A stretch of DNA of 64,000 nt from Mesotaenium endlicherianum (Eukaryota > Streptophyta > Zygnematophyceae > Zygnematales > Mesotaeniaceae). Positions 43,728 through 54,249 of this stretch are shown here, piece by piece; the stretch's first letter is position 1, and each line of letters starts with the position of its first letter. The position numbers were made by a program, and so were the translations under genes. A model generated the notes under the pieces. The model saw only the letters and a list, made by a program, of their open reading frames with translations, did not search any database and was not told the origin of the DNA. The stretch covers positions 382,107 to 446,106 of the forward strand of contig WELA01009032.1 in NCBI GenBank assembly GCA_009602735.1, read 5' to 3'.

Positions 43728-46700
43728 GAGGATGCTAGAGATAGTGAGTCGTCACTAGCTGCCCTCGTAGCAGGTATTATGGGTCCTGCTGAACTGGATT
43801 CACTATGCATGCCTGACAACCAGATAAAGGAGACCATCAGCAATATAGACGTCCAGAGAGTGCACACTCTGGATGCTCTTGTTCCACCTGATGTCCAACA
43901 TTTCTTTGCTACGTCAGGAGAACAATGCGAAAGTCAGGAAAAGACAGTCCCCCCTATCCTACTGCATTGCATGATTGCAGGTAGGAAGGTGAGGGCATTT
44001 GTTGACGGAGGGGCGTCACATACTTTTATCCACAAGGACTTAGTTAAGCGGCTAAGGCTGCCTACTGTCACCCAAGGGAATAGAAAAATATTCCTTGGAG
44101 ATGCCTCAAGTATCCCGGGAGGAGTTATAACCAAGCCTATTGAGGTCCAGTTAGGTTCTGGCATTGCAGTTCTAACTGAAACGCTTACATTTGAGGTACT
44201 CAACACTGGCTTTTATGATCTCGTGCTAGGCAGGTCCTGGCTTAATAGACATCAAGCTGAAGTGTGTTGGAGCAGAGGTACAGTTAAAGTGAGAGGAGCC
44301 AGTGATGGGCAGACTGACTTGGCACCCACCAGTGCTCTTCCTCTTGTCCTGTGTGGATGGCAAATGAAGGAAAAGAAGAGGCTTCCAGAAGGATGCAAGT
44401 TGCTGAATGCAATGGAGTTCGTCAAAAGCTGGAACCAGAAGGAGGACAGAATGAGTCCTGCTGAACAAAGAGAGGTACCTCCTCAACCTGAAGAAGTGGT
44501 GGAGAAAAAGGTAAGCCCTCCGAAGCACCCTACTGCTGCAAACATTGTTGCTCAGTACACGGATGTGTTTAATATGCCTCCAGGACTACCCCCTAAGCGA
44601 GAAGTAGATCGTAGGATTTATTTATTACCNGTAGGATTTATTTATTACCTGGGAGTCAGCCACCTTGGCAACGCACGTATGGCTTGTCTTATGTGGAGAG
44701 CGAGGTGTTGAAAACACAGATTGCAGAGCTTGAGGTAAATGGTTATACTTCTCCCAGTAAATCACCTTACGCCGCACCCATACTATTTGTTAAGGAAAAA
44801 GGATGGCAGTATGCGGATGTGTGTGGATTACAGAGCCCTGAACAGAATTACAGTAAAGAACAAGTATGCTTTACCCAGGATCGAGGACTTGCTTGATACC
44901 CTGTCTGGTGCTAAGGTGTTCAGTAAGATAGATCTCAAGAGTGGTTATCATCAAATCAGAATTGCTAAGGGGGATGAACACAAGACTGCCTTCCGTACAC
45001 ATTATGGAGACTATGAGTTCAACGTGATGCCATTTAGACTGACTAATGCTCCTGCCACCTTCATGGGTGCTATGAATGACATTTTCAGACCTTATTTGGA
45101 TAAGTTTGTGCAAGTTTTCCTGGATGATATTTTAATTTTCTCTAAAGATGAAGCTCAGCATACTGAACACTTAAAGACAGTCCTGAACACTCTGCGGACA
45201 AATCACTTATATGCTAAAATGAGCTAGTGTGATTTCTTTAAGGAAAGTATTGAATTCTTAGGCCACGTTGTCAGTAAAGAGGGCATCAGTGTGGATCCTA
45301 AGAAATTTCAGATTATAAGGGACTGGCGAGTACCACAGTCTGTCTTTGAAGTTAGATCTTTCCTCGGGTTGGCTAACTACTATAGAAGATTTATTGAGAA
45401 TTATTCCACAAAGGCCAGTAAACTGACTGACCTTACCAAGAGGGTATGTGTGGGGGGAAGAGCAGCAGCCTGCCTTCCAGACCCTTAAAGATGCCCTTTG
45501 TTCTGCCCCAGTGCTAGCCGTGTATGACCCCAGCAAACCGGTGCAGGTGGTTACTGATGCCTCTGACTTTGGCATGGGTGCTATTTTGTTGCATGCTGCT
45601 GACAAAACCACAAAGAATGGTAAGGTACAGCAGGAGTGGCATCCTGTGTTGTATGAGTCTATGAAATTTAATCCAGCGGAGATTAATTACTCAGTGCATG
45701 ATAAAGAGCTGCTAGCTATCATTCACGTACTCAAACAGTGGAGAGCATACTTACATGGTAAAGCTTTTAATGTGATTACAGATCATCTAGCTGTGACCCA
45801 CTTTCAAAAGAAGTCCAAGCTGTCGAGGAGGGAGAACCGCTGGAGCCAGATGCTGGAGCAGTTCCAAGTCCAGATCGACTACAAACCAGGGAAGTTGAAT
45901 CCTGCTGATGCACTCTCTAGAAGACCTGACTTGCAAGAAAGGAACTTTAGTCAGCATGCTGTAGATAAAGTCCTGTGTGCACTCACTTCACTGAAGGTGA
46001 AAAAGTCCTTCCTTGAACAACTTAGGAAAGCCTACCTTTCTGACCCAACATTTGAGCCCAGCCCCACTACTGGTATGTGTCGTGCTACCACACTCGGGTA
46101 TACGCTGAAAGGAGGAGTCTGGGTGAATGAAACCACTTCAGGCAGGCTGAAGCTTGTCATTCCTAACGACTTGGAAATAAGGTCTCTCTTACTGAGTCAA
46201 GCTCATGACAGTCTCCTCGGTGGCCATTTGGGGCAGGCCAAAACTGTTGGCAAACTGGCAAAAAATTATCATTCGGAGGGGTTACCCCGGGAGGTCTTGA
46301 AATATGTCAAGTCCTGTGATCAGTGTCAGAGAAATAAGTCTCGGCACACACCACCCGGAGGTTTCTTGCAACCGCTGCCCATCCCAGGTGGACGCTGGGA
46401 AACTATATCCATGGACCGGGTGGTCTCACTACTTAGAACGACCAATGGGCATGATTCAATACTGGTAGTCGTAGATAAACTGACAAAAATGGTCATTTTT
46501 ATCCCCACAACTGTCAAAGTGACTGCACTCGAAACAGCGAGACAGTTCTACAACCATGTAGTATGCCAACATGGGCTCCCTTCTAATATCATCTCAGACA
46601 GAGACTCAAATTGACTTCTAAGTTCTGGAGAGCTTTAATGGGGTTAATGGGAGTCAAACAGATGCTCAGCACAACAACCCACCCTCAGACTGATGGGCAG

Positions 46701-47520
46701 ACTAAACAAACTAACCGAGTTCTCTAGGAGGTGCTCAGAGCATATATTAACAAAAAACAAGATAATTGGGATGACCTGTTGCCTCAAATTCAGTTTGCGG
46801 TCAACAGTGCGGTGCACGCGTCAACGGGCAAGAACCCTTTTGAACTCAGCCTGGGTAGAGTCCCTAAGTCCCCCCTAGATGTACTAGGGGAGTCTTTAAC
46901 TCACCCTGAAGGAATTGACAACCCGGTCTCCCTCCAGTTAACTCAGGAGTTTGCTGACACACTGTCAGCAGTCCAACAAAACCTGCACAAAACCCAAGAT
47001 AACCAACAAAAATACGCTAATCAACACCGTCAGGAGCTGACCTTTTCTAAAGGCGATTTGGTCAAACTGCATTCTCAGCACCTGTACCTCCCTGGTGTGG
47101 TCAAGAAAAAGCTTGGCCCTGTCTGGGTCGGTCCATATTCGGTGTTGCGTCGTGTCGGTCCAAATGCTTACAAACTCAACATGTCAGCCGAATACAAGGA
47201 TCACCCGGTCTTTAATGTCTCCTTCCTGGAACCATACATCAAAGGTGATACACTGTTCACAGGTCGGTTACATGTCCAACCGGGCTCGGTCCCCGCTGTC
47301 AGAGACAGCGACTCTGACGAATATGAGGTTGAGGAGATTTTAGACGCGCGCTCGGTCCGTCGATCGTCTAAATATGTCATGAAATACCTCATTCGATGGA
47401 AGGGTTACGATGCCTCTGGGGACACTTGGGAANGACAGTTGGGAATTTAAGGACCATTTGACCAATGCCAAAGGGGCGTTGAAACGGTTCCACCTTCGGG
47501 CCGCTGGAGTCCCTTCATAA
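43688..47520 (+). pseudogene. Family A pol of A3 (PR-RT-RH-IN-chromodomain)
   Basis: The protease has FVDGGASHTFIHKD (about 44000). The RT has [31 protein letters not shown] and FLDDILIF, all catalytic Asp present. A Lys codon becomes TAG near 45226. RNase H reads TDASDFGMGAI and KELLAI. The integrase has LLSQAHDSLLGGHLGQAK and CDQCQRNKSRH. Its core keeps MDRVVSLL and ISDRDS, but a one-base deletion follows near 46612 and the Glu reads QTKQTN. The chromodomain (YLIRWKGYDASGDTWE) carries the N at 47433 and pol ends at TAA 47518-47520. The enzyme set would copy RNA into DNA and insert it, guided by the chromodomain. Confidence 0.92.
44611..44649. other. Single-N join flanked by a 19-bp repeat in A3 pol
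   Basis: GTAGGATTTATTTATTACC occurs on both sides of the N at 44630. Other copies have it once. The frame break here is probably an assembly artefact. Confidence 0.85.
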
Positions 47521-47912
47521 CTGTCATTTCAATTGACACGGGAAGGTGACAGGCGGTCCTGTCTCCATTTAAAGTTGGAGGGGAAAATATATGACAGTTA
47601 GTGAGCGAGAACGATAAAGGGACAGTTACGTGAATCCTAAGTGTCAGCATAGTGACAGAGGGGACAGCCTGGCCCACATAAAGCACCTTGAGCTGAAGGA
47701 AAAAGGGCCTCGCACAACACTACATCACTTAACTCACCCTAAAACACAATCATACGTTTATGTTTAGCGCATTGCAACTACGTCAACTTTTAGCAATCAG
47801 CCTGTAAAGGTAAACAGCAGCGAATCTACTATACTAATACTAACATACTTCCTGCAATGCCTATGACAAAGGTCCATATCCTACTAACTTGTGCCCTGGT
47901 TACATGCACAGG
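47521..47912 (+). other. A3 pol-ORF2 spacer
   Basis: It holds a small hairpin (GACAGG/CCTGTC, about 47549-47564), a PPT-like AAGTTGGAGGGGAA (47572-47585) and TGACAG/GTGTCA motifs. TACTAAC at 47882 ends it. No ORF is supported. Confidence 0.55.
47882..47911 (+). promoter_or_regulatory. Candidate branch point and 3' splice acceptor of A3 ORF2
   Basis: TACTAAC (47882-47888, branch A 47887) is 24 nt before the G of CAG|GATG. ORF2 starts at 47913. Confidence 0.62.
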
Positions 47913-49582
47913 ATGGCTCCCACCACACAAAAGGAGGACAGAAAGCGCAAGGCAGAAGAAGCCAGGAGGACAATGGACCAATACCAGAAGGAGCTGGCGA
48001 CGACGTCCCTCACCAGGAGAGAACAAGAAAGGGTCCGCAGACAACAAGAGGCGGCAGAAGAGGCACAGAGGAAGAAGGATCAGGAAGCGAAAAACCTCAG
48101 GAAAGCGGAGGAGGAGAGACAGAAGAAACAACAAGAAGAAGCGGCAGCGGCAGAGGAGGAGAAAAGGAAAAAGAGTGAAGCGGACAGACAGAAGAGCTTG
48201 GCCACTTACAGGTATACTGTAGTGGGTGGCCAAAACTTTGATAACCTGAAGGAAGCATTGCTGGCAGCCTAGGAGATCAACAAGCTGGAACAGACAACAC
48301 TGCTACAGAGGGAAGGGACTGCAGCACTGGACAGGTACATTGAGACACACACCGGTGTGGTCCTTTACGAAGATTATGCTAAGATGGTGGGCTATACAGC
48401 TGAGCAGGCCCGTTACCTGGCAGATGATTCAAAAGACAAGCCGGTCTCCATACCAGGAATAGTGGCAGATCAGAGACTCATCCGGATGGTGAGCATGCAA
48501 CCCGATAATGTTAAGGATACGGTATTCTACCTCACACTACTGCCAGCTTACAATGAAGTTGAGAGAAGGAGCTGGGAGTACTTGGCCAGGGAGGCAGGAC
48601 AGCAGATGTTCTCTCCCCACTGGTTCCCGTGTAAACTGAGGAAGGCTGAGCACGGACCCCAGTACTACCAGCAGACTGGAGGTGGATGACCGTCACAAAT
48701 AAGAAGCAGGAGTGTGACCGAGCCCAACCGGATGACTTCCACTATGGCCTAGACGGCTATCTCATCCTACCACCTCACATTGCCCCTTGGGACCCCGGGC
48801 TGAATGGTTGCCTGAGCAATATGAATGCCGAGACCAAGGAGCATAGGAGGAGGGGGAGAGACTACTTCTCTAAGGGAAAGCATGCTTTCGTCAAATGGGC
48901 GAAGAATGCAGGCCGGATAGATATCAGCAGGCTGAAGGCCAAGCAACCTCCAGCGCGCCCTAAGAAAGGGAGGTCGGTGGACTACTCCATGTCTACTAGG
49001 GAGCAGGACGATTTAGTGGACGAAACTCCTACTCTCTCCGAGGAGGAGGATGAGGAGGATGAGGAAGAAGAACAAGGCAGAGGAGAAGCATCAGCAGCAG
49101 GTACTCAGGATACCCAGGGGCAGGCAGGGGCGCCTCCTAAAGAACCACGATCAGGTATTTGGAATGTGATCCCCGTTATGGCGACAACTGGACCCCGCGC
49201 TCGCTCCCCCAGCCCACCTGCCCAAGCAGGGGAAGAAGCTGATCTGACTGTTCTGGGCAGCAGACACAGGCAGAAATCCCAAGTGGACAGGGGTGCCAGA
49301 AGAGGGACACGCGGGTGGGCCAGAGGTATGCCGGCCTCCCCCTCCGCTCAGGGGCATGTACCTCTAGCCAATGTATTTCAGCATCCTACTGGAATGCCTG
49401 TCTATGTGGGGATCAACACCCAAGTGGTTGAAGAGCAGGCTACCATCCTTCGTTCTCTCCGAGGTCCAACTTTAGAGCAAACAGGGTTCTTTAGAAGGCC
49501 AGCTGACAGACCTAGAGGGCTGTCCAGATCTAGGTCCAGATCTCCGTCTCCTGATCTTGAAGCCCCAGGAACAACCCCTTAA
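47913..49582 (+). pseudogene. Family A ORF2 (env-position ORF) of A3
   Basis: This is the best ORF2 copy: one Gln-to-TAG change at 48270-48272 and one short deletion near 48670 that shifts the frame. Residues 1-100 form a Lys/Glu/Arg/Gln coiled coil (MAPTTQKEDRKRKAEEARR). The core has TYRYTVVGGQNFDNL, LDRYIETHTGVVLYEDYA, MVGYTAEQAR and RRSWEYLAREAGQQMFSPHW. The second half has DDFHYGLDGYLILPPHIAPW, KHAFVKWAKNAGRID, a Glu/Asp tract (about 49035-49080), ANVFQHPTGMPVYVGINTQV and a Ser/Arg-rich end. No signal peptide, membrane span or known enzyme motif is seen. A structural or RNA/chromatin-binding role is possible. Confidence 0.85.
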
Positions 49583-49680
49583 GGTGACAGGCTGAAAAGG
49601 CAGTCAGTAGGGGAGGCTGGTCAGGGTCAGTTCCTTTATTGAAGGCGTTTTGCAATTTAATATTGTTGAGACGACAACAA

Positions 49681-49696
49681 GTTAAGTTGGAGGGAT
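49681..49696 (+). other. Polypurine tract of A3
   Basis: GTTAAGTTGGAGGGAT abuts the 3' LTR. It is identical to A1. Confidence 0.78.
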
Positions 49697-50417
49697 TGTA
49701 TTGAATCAGTATGTTAGTGGATATAATATTCATTTAAATATAACAGTTATTTAAGTTCAGCCTACTGAACTCTAGTTGATAATCAGTCTGCTGGACTTCA
49801 TATTTAATATCAGTTTAATGACTCAGCCGGAAGCAGCAGGCTGAAGTCCATATAAGTCAGCTTGTTGACCCATTCTTTGACAGCCAGCTGACTTCCGTAC
49901 TCGGTAGCAGCGAACTGCCTTGATATGCATCTAAGTACCACCTGCTAGATGAATGGCCAGATGACATCCCCATGATGGATGGCTATTCGGGATGATGGGA
50001 GATGGCGGTTGATTTGGTTAACCGAGGTCCTACCAACGTGGTTAACTCTCGGGTAGGCGGTGCCATCGCACTAACCGTTGAACAGTAAACTCATTCCATG
50101 TACATATGCTAGGCATTGCTCTCGAGTTCGGCATTCGGAAACGAGGCCAACTCTTTTGTACAGCTTACTGAGAGAGATCTGAATCCAAGGAGAGAAGCCA
50201 TTGACACGCACTGTCTTCTAACCTTGCTTATGTATGAGTTTACTGATTTGCATTATTGATGCTAGTTTACTTGCATTTGACTTACGAGTATTAATCAGTG
50301 CTAGTGTGTTGTCCTTTGCCGATTAACCAGTTAACGGAAAATATCATAAAGATTACTCGCTGATCTAAAGATCGTTATTAATTGTTAATTGCTTATTTGG
50401 TAAGTCCATTCATTTTA
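49697..50417 (+). repeat. A3 3' LTR
   Basis: 721 bp, TGTATTGAATCAG to CCATTCATTTTA. The partner LTR differs at scattered sites, so the insertion is not recent. Confidence 0.94.
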
Positions 50418-50422
50418 AACAC

Positions 50423-50950
50423 AATCTGCACAAAGCCCAGGAAAATCAACAAAAATACGCTAATCAACACCGTCGAGAGCTGACATTTTCAAAGGGAGAT
50501 TTGGTCAAACTGCATTCTCAACACCTGTACCTGCCTGGTGTGGTCAAGAAAATGCTTGGTCCGATCTGGGTCGGTCCATATTCGGTGGTGCGCCGTGTCG
50601 ATCAGAATGCTTATAAACTAAACATGTCAGTGGAATACAAGAGTCTCCCCGTCTTTAATGTCTCCTTCCTGGAACCATACATCGAAGGTGACACACTATT
50701 CATAGGTCGGTTACCTGTCCAACCGGGACCGGTCCCCGCTATCAGGGATGGTGACCCTGAGGAATATAAGGTCGAGGAGATTTTAGATGCTCGCTCTGTC
50801 CGTCCATTATCTAAATATGTCATGAGCTACCTGGTCAGATGGAAGGAATACGATGTCCCTGGGGACACTTGGGAATTTAAGGACCATTTGACCAATGCCA
50901 AAGGGGCGTTGAAACGGTTCCACCTTCGGGCGGCTGGGACCCCTCCCTAA
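50423..50950 (+). pseudogene. Family A pol of A6, integrase C-terminus and chromodomain
   Basis: This continues from 41487 after A3: LHKAQENQQKYANQHRREL, then LHSQHLYLPGVVKK, the GPYSVVRRV motif and the chromodomain YLVRWKEYDVPGDTWEF. It ends at TAA 50948-50950. Confidence 0.9.
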
Positions 50951-51374
50951 CTGTCATTTCACTTGACATGGGAAGGTGACAGGCGGTCCCGTCTCCATTT
51001 AAGTTGGAGGAGAAATGTGCCAGTAAATGACAATTAGTGCGCGAGAAAGGGACAGTTATTCACAACACAGTGTCTACAGTAACGAGTCAGCATAGTGACA
51101 GATGTGACAGCCAAGTTCACATTAAGCTAAGTTGGCGGGTGCTCACCACTCCGGAGGAGAAAGGGACCAGCACATCAACAAATCACTAGACGCACCCTGC
51201 ACACACATTCATTCGTTTATCTCATCGCACTACAGCTCCGTTATCTCCTAGTAACCAACCGGTAAGGTAAAAGGGAACAAACCTACTATACTGATACAAA
51301 CTTACTTCTTGTCCTGCAACTCCTGTGACAAAAATTGAGATCCTACTAACTTGTGCCTTGGTTACATGTGCAGG
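50951..51374 (+). other. A6 pol-ORF2 spacer
   Basis: It has a PPT-like TTTAAGTTGGAGG (50998-51010) and several GTGACAG/GTGTC motifs. It ends at the candidate acceptor. No ORF is supported. Confidence 0.5.
51344..51373 (+). promoter_or_regulatory. Candidate branch point and 3' splice acceptor of A6 ORF2
   Basis: TACTAAC (51344-51350, branch A 51349) is 24 nt before the G of CAG|GATG. ORF2 starts at 51375. Confidence 0.6.
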
Positions 51375-53156
51375 ATGGCTCCCACCACACAAAAGGAAGA
51401 CAGAAAGCGCAAGGCAGAAGAAGCCAGGAGGACAATAAAGCAATATCAGAAAGAGCTGGCGGCGACGACCCTCACCAGGAGAGAACAAGAAAGGGTCCGC
51501 AGACAACAAGAGGCGGCAAAAGAAGCACAGAGGAAGAAGGAGCAGGAGGCGGAAAATCTCAGGAAAGCTGAGGAGGAGAGACAGAGGAAACAACAAGAAG
51601 AAGCGGCGGCAACAAAGGAGGAGAGAAGGAAGAAGGCTGAAATCAAGAAGCAGAAGAGCCTGGCCACTTACTGGTCTACTGTGGTGGGTGGCCAAACCTT
51701 TGATAACCTGAAGGAAGCATTACTGGCAGCCCAGGAGATCAACAAGGTGGAACATAAAACATTGCTACAGAGACAAGGAGCTCAAGCCCTGGACAGGTAC
51801 ATTGAGACACACACAAGTGTGGTCCTCTACGAAGATCATGCCAAAATGGTGGGGTATACAGCAGAGCAGGCACGGTTTCTTGCAGATGATTTGGAAGATA
51901 AGCCGATACCAGTGCCTGGCATAGTGTAGAATCAGAGACTCATCAGGATGGTCAACGTGCAGCCTGATAGCTTTAAAGGATGCAGTATTTTACCTGACAC
52001 TACTGCGAGCCTACAATAAAGTTGAGAGGAGGAGCTGGGAGTTCTTGGCCAGGGAAACAGGGCAGCAAATGTTCTCCCCCCACTGGTTTCCTTGTAAGCT
52101 GAAAAAGGCTGAGCACGGCCACAGTACTACTAGCAGCCCACAGACTGGAGGTGGATGACCGTCACTAACAGAAAGCAAGAGTGTGACCCGGCCCACCCAG
52201 ATGACTTCCACTATGGGCTAGACAGCTACCTCATCCTACCACCTCACATTGCCCCTTGGAACCCCAGGCTTAATGGATGCCTGAGTAATATGAATGCTAA
52301 GACCAAGGAGCACAGGAGGAGTGGAAGAGACTATTTCTCTAAGGGGAAATATGCTTTTGTCAAATGGGCGAAGAATGCAAGCAGGATAGATATCAGCAGG
52401 CTGAACGCCAAGCAACCCCCAGCTCGTCCTAAGAAAGGGCGATCAGCAGATATTTCCATGTCTACCAGGGAGCAGGATGACTTAGTGGACAAGACCCCTA
52501 CCCTTTCAGAGGAGAAAGATGAAGAGGATGAGGAAGAAGAATAGGGTAGAGGAGAAGCATCAAGAGCTGGTACTCAGGAGACCCTGGGGCAGGCAGAAGC
52601 AGGGACTCCTAGAGCGCCAAGATCAGGTTTGTTGAATTTGATCCCTACCATGGAGGCAACAAGAATCTGCACTTGTTCTCCTAGCCCACCTGCCCAAGCA
52701 GGGGAAGAAGCCCATTTGACTTTTCTTGGCAGCAGAGAAAGGCAGAAATCCCCAGAGGACAGGGGTACCAGAAGAACAATACGCGGAGTAGCCAGAATTG
52801 TGCTGGCCACCCCCTTCAATCAGGGACATATACCTCTTGCCAATGTATTTCAGCATCCTACCGGAATGCCGGTTTTTGTGGGCATTAACACCCAGGTGGT
52901 TGAAGAGCAGGCTACCAACCTTCGTTCTCCTCGAAGTCCAACTTTATAACAAACAGGGTTCTTTAGAAGGCCAGTTGACAGACTTGGAGGGCTGTCCAGA
53001 TCTAGGTCCATGTCTCATTCTCCTGATCTTGGTGCTCCAGGATCAACCCACAAAACATCAAAACCATCCTCTAGTCAAGCCTTGCTAGAGGTCTCTCTGT
53101 TTGCACCCCACAACGGAAGTGGACTGAGGGTGGAGGTGACAATTCACTGTCACTAG
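51375..53156 (+). pseudogene. Family A ORF2 (env-position ORF) of A6
   Basis: It has the same layout as A3: coiled coil, TYWSTVVGGQTFDNLKEAL, YIETHTSVVLY, MVGYTAEQARFL, DDFHYGLDSYLILPPHIAPW, KYAFVKWAKNAS, acidic tract and GMPVFVGINTQVVEEQA. Stops lie at 51927, 52542 and 52947. The start (51375) and the second half (52155) are in the same frame, supporting one ancestral ORF. Past the usual end the frame stays open to TAG 53154-53156, into a 3' tail also seen in A5. Confidence 0.82.
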
Positions 53157-53270
53157 TGATCTCCACAGCTAGGCAACAGTGTTGAAGCAAGAGGCAGGCG
53201 GTGGGGTGTTAGTTTTGTTAGTTCCCTGATTGAATAATTTTACACTTTAATGTTGTCAAGGCGACAATAA

Positions 53271-53286
53271 CTTAAGTTGGAGGGAT
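53271..53286 (+). other. Polypurine tract of A6
   Basis: CTTAAGTTGGAGGGAT abuts the 3' LTR. GTTGTCAAGGCGACAATAA precedes it. Confidence 0.76.
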
Positions 53287-54001
53287 TGTAATGAATCAAT
53301 ATATTGGTAGATATAATATTCATTTATGTATAATAGTTAATTAACTTCAGCCTGCTGAACTTTAGTCAGTATTCAGTCTGCTGGACTTTATATACTTATC
53401 AATTTGATGACTCTGCCGAAAGCAACAGGCTGAAGTCAACTTAGGTCAGCTTGCTGACACATTTTTTGACAGCCTGCTGACCTCCGTACTCGGTTGCAGC
53501 AAGCTGCCTGATATGCATCTAACTATGATATGCTAGATGAATGGCCAGATGACATCCTTGGGATGGATGGCGATTCGGGATGATGGGAGATAGGGGTGGA
53601 TTTGGTTAACCAAGGTCCTACCAACGTGGTTAACTCCCGGGTAGGCGGTGCCATCGCACTTGCCGTTGAACAATAAACTCATTCCATGTAGATATGGTAG
53701 ACATTGCTCTCAAGTTTGACATTTGGAAACGAGGCCAACTCTCTTGTACTGCTTACTGAGGGATATCTGAATCCAAGGCGAGAAGCCATTGATACGCATT
53801 GTCTTCTAGCCTTACGTATGTATGAGTTTATTTATTGTATTATTGATGCTAATTTACTTGCATTTGACTTGCATGTATTGTTCATTGCTAGTATGTTGTC
53901 TTTGCTGTTTAATAGTTATTAGCAAATACCATAAAGATTACTCGTTGATATAAAGATCTTTATTAATTGTTAATCGCCTATTGGTAAGTCGATTCATTTC
54001 A
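53287..54001 (+). repeat. A6 3' LTR
   Basis: 715 bp, TGTAATGAATCAAT to GATTCATTTCA, followed by CATTC. Confidence 0.93.
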
Positions 54002-54249
54002 CATTCCCAACTCTGAGAGTGATTCGCGTTTCTCTAAGTTTGGGGGCGGACTCTCTACTTCACCAAAAGTTTCCCCACCATCTCCGTTAATTTATGAGTT
54101 GTTTCTTAGAGTTCTTCTTGCTCTCATCTTTGAATCATTGGCGCCAACTCTCGTTGAGTCTAACGTCCCTGCATGATGGGTGTGTGATTGCTTACGGACT
54201 AGAGTCTCCAGAAGAGGGATCTTTGATGGGTTTAGGATGATTTTCCACG
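54002..54249 (+). other. Element C: LTR end, possible primer site and leader
   Basis: This sequence follows A6 and is the continuation of 34447-35607. TTTGAATCA (to 54137) is followed by TTGGCGCCAACTCTCG, which has the TGGCGCC start seen in many plant LTR-element primer sites. A short leader leads to ATG 54250. The primer-site call is tentative. Confidence 0.4.

Larger units (their letters stand above)
41488..50417 (+). mobile_element. Family A Ty3/gypsy element A3
   Basis: This 8930-bp element is complete from LTR to LTR and is the best preserved family A copy. It lies in the integrase of A6 with AACAC on both sides (41483-41487 and 50418-50422). Removing it restores a continuous A6 reading frame across the junction. 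It has intact protease, RT and RNase H motifs, but one-base deletions, a few stops and an integrase Glu-to-Lys change. Two single-N joins (44630, 47433) add artificial frame breaks. Confidence 0.95.
35608..54001 (+). mobile_element. Family A Ty3/gypsy element A6 (hosts A3)
   Basis: This is a full-length family A element, plus strand, flanked by CATTC on both sides (35603-35607 and 54002-54006). A3 lies inside at 41488-50417. Internal damage includes a deletion removing the protease and a replacement of about 206 nt of RT by 1.35 kb of unrelated sequence. Its 5' LTR start is mutated (ACTAATGA for TGTAATGA). Its 3' tail after ORF2 is shared with A5 but absent from A1 and A3. Confidence 0.92.
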
